This document shows, piece by piece, positions 37,976-47,593 of a DNA stretch of 64,000 nt. The position numbers were made by a program, and so were the translations under genes. This DNA is from Rhodocytophaga rosea (GTDB lineage: Bacteria; Bacteroidota; Bacteroidia; Cytophagales; 172606-1): positions 2,439,501 to 2,503,500 of the forward strand of contig NZ_CP048222.1 in the NCBI RefSeq assembly GCF_010119975.1, read 5' to 3'. Positions within the stretch are counted from its first letter, which is position 1. Each line of letters opens with the position of its first letter. The notes beneath the pieces were generated by a model. It ran no database searches. It worked only from the letters and a program-made list of their open reading frames with translations, and was not told the DNA's origin.

Positions 37976-38055
37976 CGTCTTTCCCTTCGCCGGCATTACC
38001 CGGATCAGGTTCAATGGGTATAATCTCAGCCCGTTTTATTAAGGCACCCCTAAGT
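37976..38055 (-). promoter_or_regulatory. TPP (thi-box) riboswitch
   Basis: On the minus strand the conserved TPP-aptamer core is easy to read: GGGGTGCC, then GGCTGAGA, ACCCATTGAACCTGATC (the thi box) and GTAATGCCGGCGAAGGGAA. It is followed by a hairpin (GAAACTGA..TCAGTTTTC, about 37938-37963), a possible expression platform, and then the receptor ATG at 37906. Thiamine pyrophosphate would be expected to shut off the receptor. Confidence 0.93.
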
Positions 38056-38288
38056 AGCAGCAAAGGTAAGGTTAAATATTCAAAAGAAAAGCAGGAAAAC
38101 GGGAAATTAATTGCAGAGAATTGTTAGTTGCTCGTTTTTGGCAGATACATTAGGTGGTAATTAGCAAAAGAGTGATCGGTTAAAACCAGATTTGATTTTT
38201 TTTGATAGAATAATACCTTCCTTTTTATTAAATCGACAATATAATTCACCTGATTTTCCTACTAACACATAACAACGCACAAACATTT

Positions 38289-39323
38289 CTAAATCGCTTC
38301 ATTGGCATTTCCTTCCTCATACAGGGTCTGCAATACGGTCTGACCTACGGCTTTAAGCGTAGTTTTGTCAATAATGAGCATATTATCGGCATGGGTATGA
38401 TGATACGAACCAAAATAATCATCGCCGGCAGAATCGTAATCAATAATATCAATCATATTAATTTTAGCAATGCGGTTCACAAACACATGATCGTCGGTAA
38501 TGCCGGTGCTCGTCTGGTTAATGAACATACCGCCATGGCCTAAAGCATTAGCTATATTCCACACTTTTTCCACCACACTCGGTGCATTTTCCATAGAAGT
38601 ACCTTCTTTGGCAAACGTAGAACCTTTAGCACCTACCATATCCAGCAGGATGCCATAATAGGCAGAATAATTGGGTTTGTGTTTATTGGCCGCCCAGTAT
38701 TGAGACCCCAGACACCAGTATACTTTATTATTTCCCTTGTTAGGCAATTCTTCCGGTTTAGCATTTTCTGGTTCGCCATAATCTTCTGCATCGAAGAAGA
38801 TTATGTCAATGCCAACATTGGGTTTTAGTGTATCTGCCTGTAATACACGTGCAATTTCCAGCAGTATACCTACCCCACTCCCTCCATCATTGGCACCGTC
38901 AATCGGTTTATTCTGGTCAACGGCATCTTTGTCGGCAACATGCCTGGTATCCCAGTGAGCAGCGAGCAAAATACGTTTGGTAGCTTGTGGAAAATAGGAA
39001 GCAATAATATTCCGGGAGTGTAGTTTGGTGCCATTATAGGCTTCTGCCACAAATTCCTGTACCGTTACTTCGGCTCCATATATTTTGAGTGTATTAATTA
39101 AATAATCTCCGCATTGTCTATGAGCTGGCGTATTGGGTACCCTGGGACCGAAATCCACTTGTTTTTCTACAAAATAATAGGCCGAATCTGCATTAAACTC
39201 AGGAGCAATAACACTAATTACCGGGCGATCTGGGGTAGTGTTACTTGTTTGGTTTGAATTCCGGTCATTTTTGCAGGCTAGCAGCCAGATCAAACTAACC
39301 ATTATCCACATTACTTTTTTCAT
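38289..39323 (-). CDS. M28 family zinc peptidase-like lipoprotein (glutaminyl cyclase-type)
   Basis: 344 residues. The lipoprotein signal MKKVMWIMVSLIWLLAC has its Cys at about residue 17. The M28 fold is shown by AAHWDTRHVAD (first zinc His-Asp), DGANDGGSGVGILLEIARVL (bridging Asp), FFDAEDYGE (Glu-Asp), LDMVGAKGS and HTHADNM (last His). The set resembles the bacterial M28 group that also contains glutaminyl-peptide cyclotransferase; FGPRVPNTPAHRQCGDYL is a family N-terminal motif. It could be an aminopeptidase or a glutaminyl cyclase; sequence alone does not separate these. Predicted in the periplasm or at the outer membrane. Confidence 0.88.
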   Translation of the reverse strand: MKKVMWIMVSLIWLLACKNDRNSNQTSNTTPDRPVISVIAPEFNADSAYYFVEKQVDFGPRVPNTPAHRQCGDYLINTLKIYGAEVTVQEFVAEAYNGTKLHSRNIIASYFPQATKRILLAAHWDTRHVADKDAVDQNKPIDGANDGGSGVGILLEIARVLQADTLKPNVGIDIIFFDAEDYGEPENAKPEELPNKGNNKVYWCLGSQYWAANKHKPNYSAYYGILLDMVGAKGSTFAKEGTSMENAPSVVEKVWNIANALGHGGMFINQTSTGITDDHVFVNRIAKINMIDIIDYDSAGDDYFGSYHHTHADNMLIIDKTTLKAVGQTVLQTLYEEGNANEAI

Positions 39324-39601
39324 ATCTTATATTATTTCTTACTTCTAACGTTAAAATACCAATGAAATTTGTATTGATTCAATATATATCTTGCTATGAT
39401 ACAAGCTATAGCATTACATAACTATATGTAGTTGACAAAATGTTAGCAAATCATTCTTCTTAGCATATACTGATGCAAGTATACATATGTTTTTCTAAAA
39501 GGTGTATATGGAAGAGATTGATTAAATTTTCGCAGCAGCATAATTATTTTTTGTGGTTTCCTTTTCCAAAGTTGTCAGAATTAAGGTAAAATCTTACATC
39601 T

Positions 39602-39724
39602 ATGGAAACACCTCTTTACTTTGCCTTAGCATTAATCATAATGGGTATCGCCTTTATTGCCAGTATTTATCTGCGAAGCTTCATCCGGCCTACATCTAAA
39701 GACTATAAAAGACACCTCAAATAA
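39602..39724 (+). CDS. Putative 40-residue single-pass membrane protein
   Basis: From ATG 39602 the frame reads METPLYFALALIIMGIAFIA then SIYLRSFIRPTSKDYKRHLK and stops at TAA 39722-39724. A hydrophobic helix is followed by a basic, Lys/Arg-rich cytosolic tail, a credible small membrane protein topology. No family was recognised. In the same frame, 39 sense codons follow the TAA (to a TAA near 39840) and a terminator sits right after. That raises the chance of an ancestral longer protein or readthrough, but it is not strong. No Shine-Dalgarno was seen. Confidence 0.4.
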   Translation: METPLYFALALIIMGIAFIASIYLRSFIRPTSKDYKRHLK

Positions 39725-39842
39725 AACCTTTTAGAATATATACCAGTGGCCTGCCTATCAAATATTATTTACAATAATCTTGATGAATCAGCGGAGGCAT
39801 TTACTGAGCAGGAAAAACAGAGAATGAGTTTAAAAGCTACAT

Positions 39843-39873
39843 AAAAAAGCCTTCCAAAGTAGAAGGCTTTTTT
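39843..39873 (+). terminator. Rho-independent terminator
   Basis: A 12-bp perfect stem (AAAAAAGCCTTC / GAAGGCTTTTTT). It likely ends the transcript carrying the small membrane protein at 39602. Confidence 0.8.
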
Positions 39874-40017
39874 ATATTACGTATTTGTACGGTTAAAAAC
39901 CAGTATTTTATCCTTTTTTTTAGATATAGCGCTTTTGTAAATTTAATTGCCATGTTGCCAGTCTTCCTCCCCACACTATAAGATTCTAACAGGCATCAAT
40001 TTACATATTCTCTTTAT

Positions 40018-40257
40018 ATGCTGTTACCTATCCAGTTTCAACAGTTGACCCTGTTTGAAAAAGTTATCTATATTCAGCAGCATGGCCAGTTTATGCAAAG
40101 TTCTGTAAATAGCCACAAAAAGATATCAAGTTATTTGATGGATAGTTATATCGCGATCATATCCGGAATACAGCTACTAATACTATTGAAGATATACTTA
40201 TCAAAGAAAACTTCAGCGATAATTAGAGAGTTCCACCCTATAAAAGGTGGTTCTTGA
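40018..40257 (+). CDS. Small unknown protein, possibly frameshifted
   Basis: A 79-codon frame. The first half (LTLFEKVIYIQQHGQFMQSS, SHKKISSYLMDSYI) resembles a family of short Bacteroidota proteins that begin with LT..EK...L...G.F...R..Y and then read an aromatic region such as YVEVWYN. The second half does not match, but the +2 frame from about 40150 continues with DHIRNTATNTIEDILIKENF to a TAG, which fits that family's ending better. So a base may be missing near 40150. Function unknown. Confidence 0.4.
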   Translation: MLLPIQFQQLTLFEKVIYIQQHGQFMQSSVNSHKKISSYLMDSYIAIISGIQLLILLKIYLSKKTSAIIREFHPIKGGS

Positions 40258-40735
40258 GATGAGGAAAAGCAAACAATTTACCTCACAGAAATATTATAAA
40301 AGGTCTTGCTGATTAGATAGGCTTTTTATTTTTCTGGTAAAGTATCAGAACCATATAGAGAAGCGTCCAGAATGGGTAGACATGCATGTTTTTCTGTTAA
40401 AAATGTGGTTTAACTGAGTTAATTATTGCAAGATTTGTGTTAACAAAAAATCCTTTTTGTATCTTGTATAGGTACTTTTGATCTGGAAAGAGGCCTCCAA
40501 CATATGAAGATTAGGCAATAAGTTCAGGAACAAAAATCGATGGTCTTTAGGCTATAATAGGCTCAAAAATCGATGATCAAAATTATTTATCCATTTTCTG
40601 CCTATTCTACAGAACCAAATAATAATGAGTATCGTACCAGAATCCGTAAACTGTTCATAGTCATTACTGTCAAACGGCTATTCAAAAGGATCAGGAGAAA
40701 CTTAATATAAAATTTTAATCAAACAAACTACACTT

Positions 40736-40927
40736 ATGAAACAAACTGCCAGCATTCCCCCAAAAAAAATTCTACCCACAGATCGCCAGTTGTTGATTAA
40801 TTTAAAATTACGTTATAATTCAATCGCTGACAAAATTAACTCAGCGCAGCCTTCAGAAACTGAAAGAGAAAGGCTATTGGATCAATTAACTCTGTTTAAA
40901 CGGCAAATTGAAACCCAACTCTATTGA
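40736..40927 (+). CDS. Small helical protein, unknown function
   Basis: 63 residues (MKQTASIPPKKILPTDRQLL..), highly charged and predicted helical, with heptad-like pattern in LLDQLTLFKRQIETQL. A TACTTTTG box lies about 255 bp upstream. No family. Codon usage looks like the host. It overlaps the next frame by four bases, a sign of coupled translation. Confidence 0.4.
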   Translation: MKQTASIPPKKILPTDRQLLINLKLRYNSIADKINSAQPSETERERLLDQLTLFKRQIETQLY

Positions 40928-41136
40928 CACTTAAACCCCCACAAAGCCAGATAGAGACACTTTCCAGACTTCTGAATTTAAATCTGGAACACAGCAAAAA
41001 TCAAAAGAGACGCATACATTGGGAGTTTTGGTATCTTCGGCAGATTTGTCGTTTTTACCAGAACTACCCTACTCTTGATTTTTCAAAGATATTGAATAGT
41101 ATTCTATCTTCTGTATCCGTAGCTGGCCGTTCATAA
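40924..41136 (+). CDS. Small basic protein, unknown function
   Basis: 70 codons starting at TTG overlapping the stop of the preceding gene by four bases. Content is aromatic and basic in the middle (RRIHWEFWYLRQICRFYQNY). No family. The non-ATG start lowers confidence; the four-base overlap raises it. Confidence 0.3.
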   Translation: MTLKPPQSQIETLSRLLNLNLEHSKNQKRRIHWEFWYLRQICRFYQNYPTLDFSKILNSILSSVSVAGRS

Positions 41137-41286
41137 TCTTCCAATACGCTGATATCCCTGAATTCTACTAACTTTCTGAGCTGATTTATACATATACTCA
41201 GTTATAGCGGTTCAAGTGTATTCAAATAAAATTTGCAGGTAGTGAGCCTGCAAATAGAAAAATATTAGTGAATACTATTGTAAAAA

Positions 41287-42824
41287 TCACTCTTCGTAAG
41301 CCCAGTCAATGCCTTGTTTCATATCTTTTACGGTAACGCCGATCTGTTTAAGTTTCGCCCGTATCTGATCTACTTTATCATAGGCCTTATTTGCCTTCGC
41401 TTCTGCATAAAACTCCAGTAACTGGGTCAGCAATTGGTCTACAGCATCTGGTTTTTCTTCCTGCAGTCCAAGCACATCTTCTGTAAATTCCTGGTATGTC
41501 TGAATCAGTTTATTAAAATGTTCCTCTCCCAAGACGGTAGTAGACAGATTTCCCGTTTGAATTTTATTGATATGCTTCAGCAGGTTAAATAGATTGGCAA
41601 TCAGTACAGCTGTATTTAAATCATCGTCCATGCCAGCCTGGCAAGCCTCACAGGTTTTATTAATTTCATCTATGGTTTTGGTATCTAATGTTGCCTCTCC
41701 GGAAATGTAAGTGAGTTGCCTGGCAATTTTTAATCCGTTCATCAAGCGTTTATAGCCTTTTCTGGCTGCCAGTAAGGCTTCATTTGAAAAATCCAGGGTA
41801 CTGCGGTAATGCGCCTGCAACACAAAAAAACGCACCGTCATGGGGGTGTACGCTTGTGTTAGCAGGGTATGTTTGCCGGTAAAAATCTCCTGCAAATTAA
41901 TTACGTTTCCCAATGATCTTCCCATTTTCTGGCTATTGATGGTGATCATATTATTGTGCAGCCAGTATTTTGCAGGATCGGTATGATTTGATGCCTGTGA
42001 CTGGGCAATTTCACATTCATGGTGCGGAAACAGCAGATCCATACCACCGCCATGAATATCAAACTGTTTTCCTAAATACTTAGCACTCATCGCCGAACAT
42101 TCCAGATGCCATCCCGGAAAACCTTCCCCCAGGGAGATGGCCACCGCATGATATGTTCTGGAGAAGCTTTTTTCCAGAGGGCAAAGTCCAGGGAATTGCG
42201 CTTTTCCTGTTGCCCATCCAGATCACGGGTACCAGAAAGCATTTCATCTATATTCCGTCCGGAAAGTTTACCATATTTGCTTTCCTGGTTGTATTTAACA
42301 ATATCAAAATACACCGATCCATTTACCTCATAGGCCAGTCCGTTTTTAATAATTTCTTCGATCATGGCTATCTGCTCGGTAATATGACCGGAAGCTCTGG
42401 GTTCTATGCTGGGTTTAAGAATATTGAGTTGCTGCATATCCCGCTGGTAATCGTTGGTATAGCGCTGGGCTATTTCCATCGGTTCCAGTTGTTCCAGCTT
42501 TGCTTTTTTCTCGATTTTATCTTCTCCTTCATCCGCATCTCTTTCCAGATGCCCCACATCAGTAATGTTGCGTACATACCGCACTTTGAATCCGAGATAT
42601 TTCAAATACCGGTGCAGGGTATCAAACGTTATGGCAGAACGGGCATGCCCGAGATGAGCATCTCCATACACTGTAGGACCGCATACATACATGCCTACGA
42701 AAGGCGGATTGATGGGCTCAAACAGTTCTTTTTTGCGGGAAAGGCTATTGTGAATTTTTAAACGGTGCTCTTTCCGGTTGGCCAGGTTTTTATCTGTCGA
42801 ATTCAAAATGGATTCTTCTAACAT
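41287..42824 (-). pseudogene. cysS: Cysteinyl-tRNA synthetase, single-base frameshift
   Basis: CysS attaches cysteine to tRNA-Cys and is normally essential. The N-terminal frame (42824 down to about 42120) has the class I signature [20 protein letters not shown] (HIGH box variant HLGH) and [16 protein letters not shown]. The second frame (from 42144 to 41287) takes over with [20 protein letters not shown] and FPHHECEIAQS, and has the KMSKS counterpart KMGRSLGN. Family sequence reads [15 protein letters not shown], so one G is missing in a run of five G near 42125-42130; six G would restore it. This may be a sequencing error in a homopolymer. The protein would be about 512 residues. Whether another cysS copy exists is unknown. 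Confidence 0.9.
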
Positions 42825-43147
42825 ATGCCTGCAAATTAGGAAGATGATTTAACAAAGGAAAGCCTGCAAAATAAACTAAGACTAGTAAAATACGAAATCT
42901 TTCCGGTTGGAAGGCCAAATGCATGGATAAACTATTGGCTTATGGTGGCAACACAGCAATGTTCTGTGCAGAAAACTAAGAATTTATAATGCTGCCGCAG
43001 GATTTTATGTTATTGCACAAAGCTTTAGCGATGAGCTTATTTTTGAAATAACTTACCAAACAAACAGGGTAATGATATTGTCTGGCATTACCTAACTGTT
43101 TTTTACGCATTTTTGTTAAATTTTCAACATGCCAAATCATTTCAACT

Positions 43148-43791
43148 ATGCAAAACTCATCTATTTCACCAGACTTATACACCTCTATTAACAAGTATAT
43201 AGCTTCTGTAGCAGAAGAGTTTGCGTATATTCCAATGGAGCGTAAGCATATTTTGCAGAAGCTAGCCACATATATACAAAATCATTAGAAGCTTATAAGA
43301 AAGTAAAACTCATATTCATTTGCACACATAATTCCAGAAGAAGCCATATTTCACAGATATGGGCACAAACAGCCGCCTACTATTATGGCATTGAGGATAT
43401 TGAAACCTATTCGGGAGGAACAGAAGTAACGGCCTTTAATGAACGGGCGGTGAGTGCCTTGCAGAGAGTTGGATTTGTAATTAGCAGAAATGGTGGGGAA
43501 ACAAATTGTGTATATCAGGTAAAATTCGCTGATAAGGCAAATCCGCTGAAAGCTTTTTCAAAAGTATACAATGCATCAGGCAATCCAACAGAACATTTTG
43601 CTGCTATTATGACGTGTTCTCAAGCAGAGGAAGCCTGTCCGTATATTCCGGGTGCAGATGCCAGAATTGCCATTGCTTATGATGATCCCAAGAATGCAGA
43701 TGGATTACCACAGGAAAAAGCAACCTATGATGAACGTACCAGGCAAATTGCCCGGGAAATGTTATATGTATTTAGTTTGATAAAGTCCTGA
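43148..43791 (+). pseudogene. Arsenate reductase/low-Mr protein-tyrosine-phosphatase-like gene, frameshifted
   Basis: The ATG at 43148 begins MQNSSISPDLYTSINKYIAS and reads to LQKLATYIQNH, a stop. The next frame continues KSLEAYKKVKLIFICTHNSR then RSHISQIWAQTAAYYYG and on to residue ending VFSLIKS. The phosphatase P-loop CTHNSRRS (C-x5-R-S) is in the second frame, as in the Bacteroidota ArsC-like family, whose N-terminal helix region matches the first frame. One missing A in the AAAA run at about 43277 accounts for the break. No ars operon partners are near. A sequencing indel is as likely as decay. Role would be arsenate reduction or dephosphorylation. Confidence 0.75.
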
Positions 43792-43822
43792 CCTGGACAA
43801 AAAGCTACCGTCTTCCAATACA

Positions 43823-43858
43823 AACAAAAACCACATCTTTAGGGATGTGGTTTTTGTT
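43823..43858. terminator. Bidirectional terminator
   Basis: A 15-bp inverted repeat (AACAAAAACCACATC / GATGTGGTTTTTGTT) with a 6-base loop between the ArsC-like gene (plus) and the barrel gene (minus), working for both. Confidence 0.8.
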
Positions 43859-43898
43859 AATAGGATATGCCGTAATCTGGCTGTCTTTATCAGCTTTA

Positions 43899-44507
43899 TT
43901 AAAAAAGCTTAATACCCAAACTTAACTGAAACAGATTCGTACGCTGGTTAAAATAAGAATTTACTTTATTCAGGCCGGTTTCGTACCTGGCATCAAACGT
44001 GAGATTGCCCAGATCAATTCCCGCGCCTACTTGTACCCCTATGTTTGTTTTGTTAAATGTATAACTATCATCATCCAGCAACCTGAGGTCATTTTCCCTT
44101 TCTTTTAATACAAAAGAAGCAACAGGTCCACCAAAAATACGGATATTAGATTTTTTACCTTTGCCTTCTGCCAGTTTATAACCTACCAATACGGGTACAT
44201 CCAAAGCACTCAACCGGATTTTGCCGTTTATATCGCTCCCGGCTGGAGCATTTGGGTCTTTACGGATAATAATATCACTACCTTTGGTATTAAAATATGC
44301 TTCAGGCTGCAAATAGACTTTTCCCAGATTAGCCCGCACGAAAGCACCTCCAGACCATGTACGGATATAATCATAATCTACCTGGCTTCCGGAGCTATAC
44401 ATTTTATTGTAATTCAAACCCACTTTTGGCCCGAACGTAAAAGTAGATTGTGCCATAGCCAGTTGTGCAGATATAATAAGAACAAGAATCCCAATATAAG
44501 TTTTCAT
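43899..44507 (-). CDS. PorT-like outer-membrane beta-barrel protein (porin family)
   Basis: 202 residues. The signal peptide MKTYIGILVLIISAQLAMAQ is followed by alternating strand patterns: TFGPKVGLNYNKMYS, YLQPEAYFNTKGSD, LSALDVPVLVGYKLAEGKGK and IGVQVGAGIDLGNLTFDARY with a C-terminal LSLGIKLF. This is the small outer-membrane barrel domain (OMP_b-brl, PorT family) common in Bacteroidota; specific role unknown. It is convergent with the ArsC-like gene. Confidence 0.8.
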   Translation of the reverse strand: MKTYIGILVLIISAQLAMAQSTFTFGPKVGLNYNKMYSSGSQVDYDYIRTWSGGAFVRANLGKVYLQPEAYFNTKGSDIIIRKDPNAPAGSDINGKIRLSALDVPVLVGYKLAEGKGKKSNIRIFGGPVASFVLKERENDLRLLDDDSYTFNKTNIGVQVGAGIDLGNLTFDARYETGLNKVNSYFNQRTNLFQLSLGIKLF

Positions 44508-44786
44508 AGTAGTGTTTGTTTAGGTGATGATAAAACATAAGCTTGTAAGCAGCTGTTAAACAACTATTTGCAAGCCAAACATATGAAAAGGCCCTTCATG
44601 TAGATACACTATAGCTATCTGTATGCCAGATTTTAGTCGATAGCATAATTTTTATAAAATTTATCAACAATTCTATTGTTGATAAAAATCACAGCGTTGA
44701 AAAACAGGCCTTTATTCTTTTTTGGGGTATAAATATTTTTGAAACTTATAACCGAACCCACGTATAAAGCATTTGCAGGAAAGAAC

Positions 44787-44794
44787 TATATTTG
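44787..44794 (+). promoter_or_regulatory. Candidate -7 box (TATATTTG) of prfB
   Basis: TAnnTTTG match 20 bp upstream of the prfB start codon. Confidence 0.5.
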
Positions 44795-44813
44795 CACACT
44801 AAATTTTTACCCT

Positions 44814-45891
44814 ATGACAACCGAACAAATTAAAGAGTTAAAAGCGCGGGTAAGCGCCTTGAGGAGGTATCTTTGACTACGATAATAAACGTACCGAAAT
44901 ACAGGAATTAGAGAAAATCACCCTGCAACCCGACTTCTGGAACGAACCTAAAGAAGCGGAGAAAACGCTGAAATCCATCAAATCGCTCAAAATCTGGACG
45001 GATGATTACGACCGGATAGAAGCCTTATATAATGACCTGGAAGCCCTGGATGAATTTTACCAGGAAGGTGATGTATCAGAAGAAGAAATGGAGGTGGAGT
45101 ACAATAAGGTGGGTAAAGCCGTAGAAGAACTGGAATTTAAGAAGATGCTCAGCAATGAAGAAGACCAGTTAAGTGCTGTGCTGGAAATTAATCCCGGCGC
45201 TGGCGGTACTGAAAGCCAGGACTGGGCAGAAATGCTGATGCGGATGTACATTATGTGGGGGGAAAGCCATAAATTCTCTGTAAAACAACTCAATTATCAG
45301 CCAGGTGAAGGAGCAGGCATAAAATCGGCTACGCTGGAGATTGATGGCCCATTTGCGTATGGATACCTGAAGTCAGAAATTGGCGTACACCGGCTGGTAC
45401 GAATTTCGCCATTCGATTCAGGTGGCAGGCGTCATACTTCCTTTGCTTCTGTATTTGCCTATCCGGTGGTAGATGATTCCATCGAAATTGAGATTAATCC
45501 GGCCGATATTGACTGGGATACTTTCCGTTCGGGAGGAGCAGGCGGCCAAAATGTAAACAAAGTGGAAACGGCTGTACGGTTGCGGCATAGACCTTCCGGG
45601 CTTATTATTGAATGCCAGCAGGAGCGTTCCCAGTTGCAGAATAAGGAAAAAGCCCTGCAATTACTCAAATCCAGGTTGTATCAGCTTGAAATCGACAAGC
45701 GCAACGAAGCCAGAGACAAGATAGAAAGCACAAAAAAACGGATAGATTTTGGCTCACAAATTCGGAACTATGTAATGCATCCCTATAAACTGGTGAAAGA
45801 TTTACGCACTGGTATTGAGCGATCAGATGTGCAAAATGTAATGGATGGCGACCTGGATGAATATATCAAAGCCTTCCTGATGGAGCAGTAA
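44814..45891 (+). CDS. prfB: Peptide chain release factor 2, with programmed +1 frameshift
   Basis: RF2 recognises UAA and UGA stop codons and releases the finished protein. The zero frame reads [20 protein letters not shown] and meets TGA at 44874-44876 (codon 21). The +1 frame continues at GAC (44875) with [18 protein letters not shown] and runs to 45891. The internal frame from 45088 is just the downstream part. Functional motifs: [11 protein letters not shown] (the SPF stop-codon reader) and [15 protein letters not shown], with the catalytic GGQ. The total of about 359 residues is normal. RF2 autoregulates its own synthesis by this shift. Confidence 0.95.
44858..44877 (+). promoter_or_regulatory. 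prfB +1 frameshift signal
   Basis: The slippery sequence CTTTGAC (44871-44877) is preceded by AGGAGG (44862-44867), three bases before CTT. This is the classical RF2 arrangement: internal Shine-Dalgarno-like element, CTT codon and a UGA stop followed by C. Slow UGA decoding favours the shift when RF2 is scarce. Confidence 0.95.
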
Positions 45892-45934
45892 TAGAGTTGA
45901 AAAAGAGAGGGTTTCGAATATATAAAATCAAATT

Positions 45935-45982
45935 GACAGCATTTATACCATATTGCATTGCAATCATAGTATAAATGCTGTC
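45935..45982 (+). terminator. Hairpin terminator of prfB
   Basis: A perfect 14-bp inverted repeat (GACAGCATTTATAC / GTATAAATGCTGTC) with a 20-base loop is followed by TTTCT. The large loop is unusual, but the stem is strong and the position (44 bp after the stop) fits. Confidence 0.65.
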
Positions 45983-45987
45983 TTTCT

Positions 45988-46014
45988 AAAAGCCCGGTAT
46001 GTAACCGGGCTTTT
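45988..46014. terminator. Bidirectional terminator between prfB and the NarL regulator
   Basis: An inverted repeat AAAAGCCCGG / CCGGGCTTTT with a short loop. It serves the minus-strand regulator ending at 46027 and backs up the prfB terminator. Confidence 0.75.
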
Positions 46015-46026
46015 GAATTACTTATA

Positions 46027-46677
46027 TTACTCAATCAAGCCTTGCGAAACAGCATACTTAATCAGCGTAGCCGTATTGTTTGAGTTGGTTTTATCAAGTA
46101 AATTCTGCCGGTGCGACTCAACCGTACGCTTGCTGGTAAATAGTTTTTCTGCTATTTCTGCATTGGTATATCCTTCAGCGATCAATTGCAAAACCTCAAC
46201 TTCCCGCTTGGATAAATCACCAGGAACTTTGTCGGCAAATGAAACAGGCCTGCTGCTATGAGAACTGAATTTTTTAAGCAGGTTCAGCGATATTTCCGCA
46301 CAAATAAATTTATGCCCACTGGCTACCATCTGAATAGCATGGATAATTTCGTCTTTACCAGTATTTTTTAAAATATAACCTGTCGCCCCGGCTTCTATAC
46401 CTTTATTGATATAACTTTCGTGGTCGAGCATAGAGAGCATAAGTACCCGTATTTCGGGATAAGATTCACGGATACGCCTGGTTGCTTCAAATCCATCCAT
46501 TACCGGCATATTTGCATCGATTACCACTACATTTGCAGGGGTACGTGATAAAATGTCCAGCACTTCTGAACCATTAGCCGCCTCAGCCACTACCCGGATG
46601 CCGGTGTCCTGAGTTAATAACGCTTTTATACCATCACGTATAATTTTGTGGTCATCGGCAAGGATTACATCAATCAT
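46027..46677 (-). CDS. NarL/LuxR-family response regulator
   Basis: 216 residues: a receiver domain ([19 protein letters not shown], phosphoacceptor Asp in [17 protein letters not shown], and the switch lysine in [10 protein letters not shown]) and a C-terminal LuxR HTH ([40 protein letters not shown]). The N-terminus has no extra domain. No partner kinase is adjacent; the hybrid kinase at 31-34 kb is a distant candidate only. It is a DNA-binding regulator with unknown targets. Confidence 0.93.
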   Translation of the reverse strand: MIDVILADDHKIIRDGIKALLTQDTGIRVVAEAANGSEVLDILSRTPANVVVIDANMPVMDGFEATRRIRESYPEIRVLMLSMLDHESYINKGIEAGATGYILKNTGKDEIIHAIQMVASGHKFICAEISLNLLKKFSSHSSRPVSFADKVPGDLSKREVEVLQLIAEGYTNAEIAEKLFTSKRTVESHRQNLLDKTNSNNTATLIKYAVSQGLIE

Positions 46678-47593
46678 AGTTAAAACATTTGGAACTGAAG
46701 AAACTTAACTTCCGACAAGCGGCTATAGTATGAAATATACATCTACAAAAAACAAAATTTCAGAGTCAATACGTAATCGGCTGCTATTTTGATGAGCCAT
46801 TAACTTTTTCAGGTATTTATACGGTGTTTTTGCCGTAAATACGCATTTTTAAAATCCAGTATTTCACCTGTTTTAAGGCAGCAACAGAATACACAATTTT
46901 GTACCGTAGCTAACAGGCTCTTTTTAGTTTTTGGCTAAGCATAGCTTGTTAAACGAAATTTTTGTAAAAGGAGATACAATTTTTTGCCGGTTTACCTTCC
47001 AGATTCCCGATAGTTGCTATACAGCTATTGGTAAACTGGAAACCATATCGGTTGTATCTCTTATTAAATGTATAGGTATGAAAATAACCACCTGTCTCGG
47101 TCTGGAAAAAAGCTGCTATTCTGTTGGCTTATATAGCGTATTAGATGCTTACGCTTCTTTGCTGCGCGATGGAGATACTGATAATGCGATCCGGACGCAG
47201 CCCGGAGAAACACAGGTAGATGGGCGGGCACTGCATTATAGGTATTCAGCTAACCTAGCTGTATTTGTATCTTACATGCAAACATTCTTCACTACAAATA
47301 TTTCTTTAGTTCTCCACCTTCTGAATCAAATTATTAAAAGCACTTTCGATGGGATTGGTTTACTCTCGTGGGTATCTGTACTTTCCAAAAGCAAAACCAA
47401 TCTGGTTATAACTGGCTGTTCTTAGGCAGCCTGCTAACCACCAAGAACTTCCAATGGTGACAATAGAACAATTAAGGCAGCCCTGCATAGGGCTGCTCTA
47501 ATTCACTTTTAAATCCTCTCCTATTCTTAGCTCGGGTAAGGCACTCATCAAGGCTGTTTTACATGTAAATTTTTTTTATCACCTTGCTATACA
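46678..47593. other. Intergenic region without a supported gene
   Basis: About 900 bp. A 164-codon plus-strand frame (46931-47425) has a TTG start, no RBS, poor family resemblance and low-complexity hydrophobic stretches; it is not annotated. On the minus strand near 47350 a short reading TNPIESAFNN is reminiscent of IS256-type transposase C-termini, with stops after it; if real it is a decayed remnant. A GC-rich hairpin (GCAGCCCT..AGGGCTGC, 47477-47496) lies near the end. Probably a decayed region. Confidence 0.35.

Noticed and set aside
47330-47370. IS256-like motif TNPIESAFNN on the minus strand
   Set aside because: Only ten residues look right and stops follow; there are no flanking motifs or inverted repeats, so it is not annotated as a mobile element.
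46931-47425. 164-codon plus-strand frame
   Set aside because: It starts with TTG, has no promoter or RBS, and its translation (for example KTNLVITGCS at the end) shows no family resemblance. Probably chance or decayed sequence.
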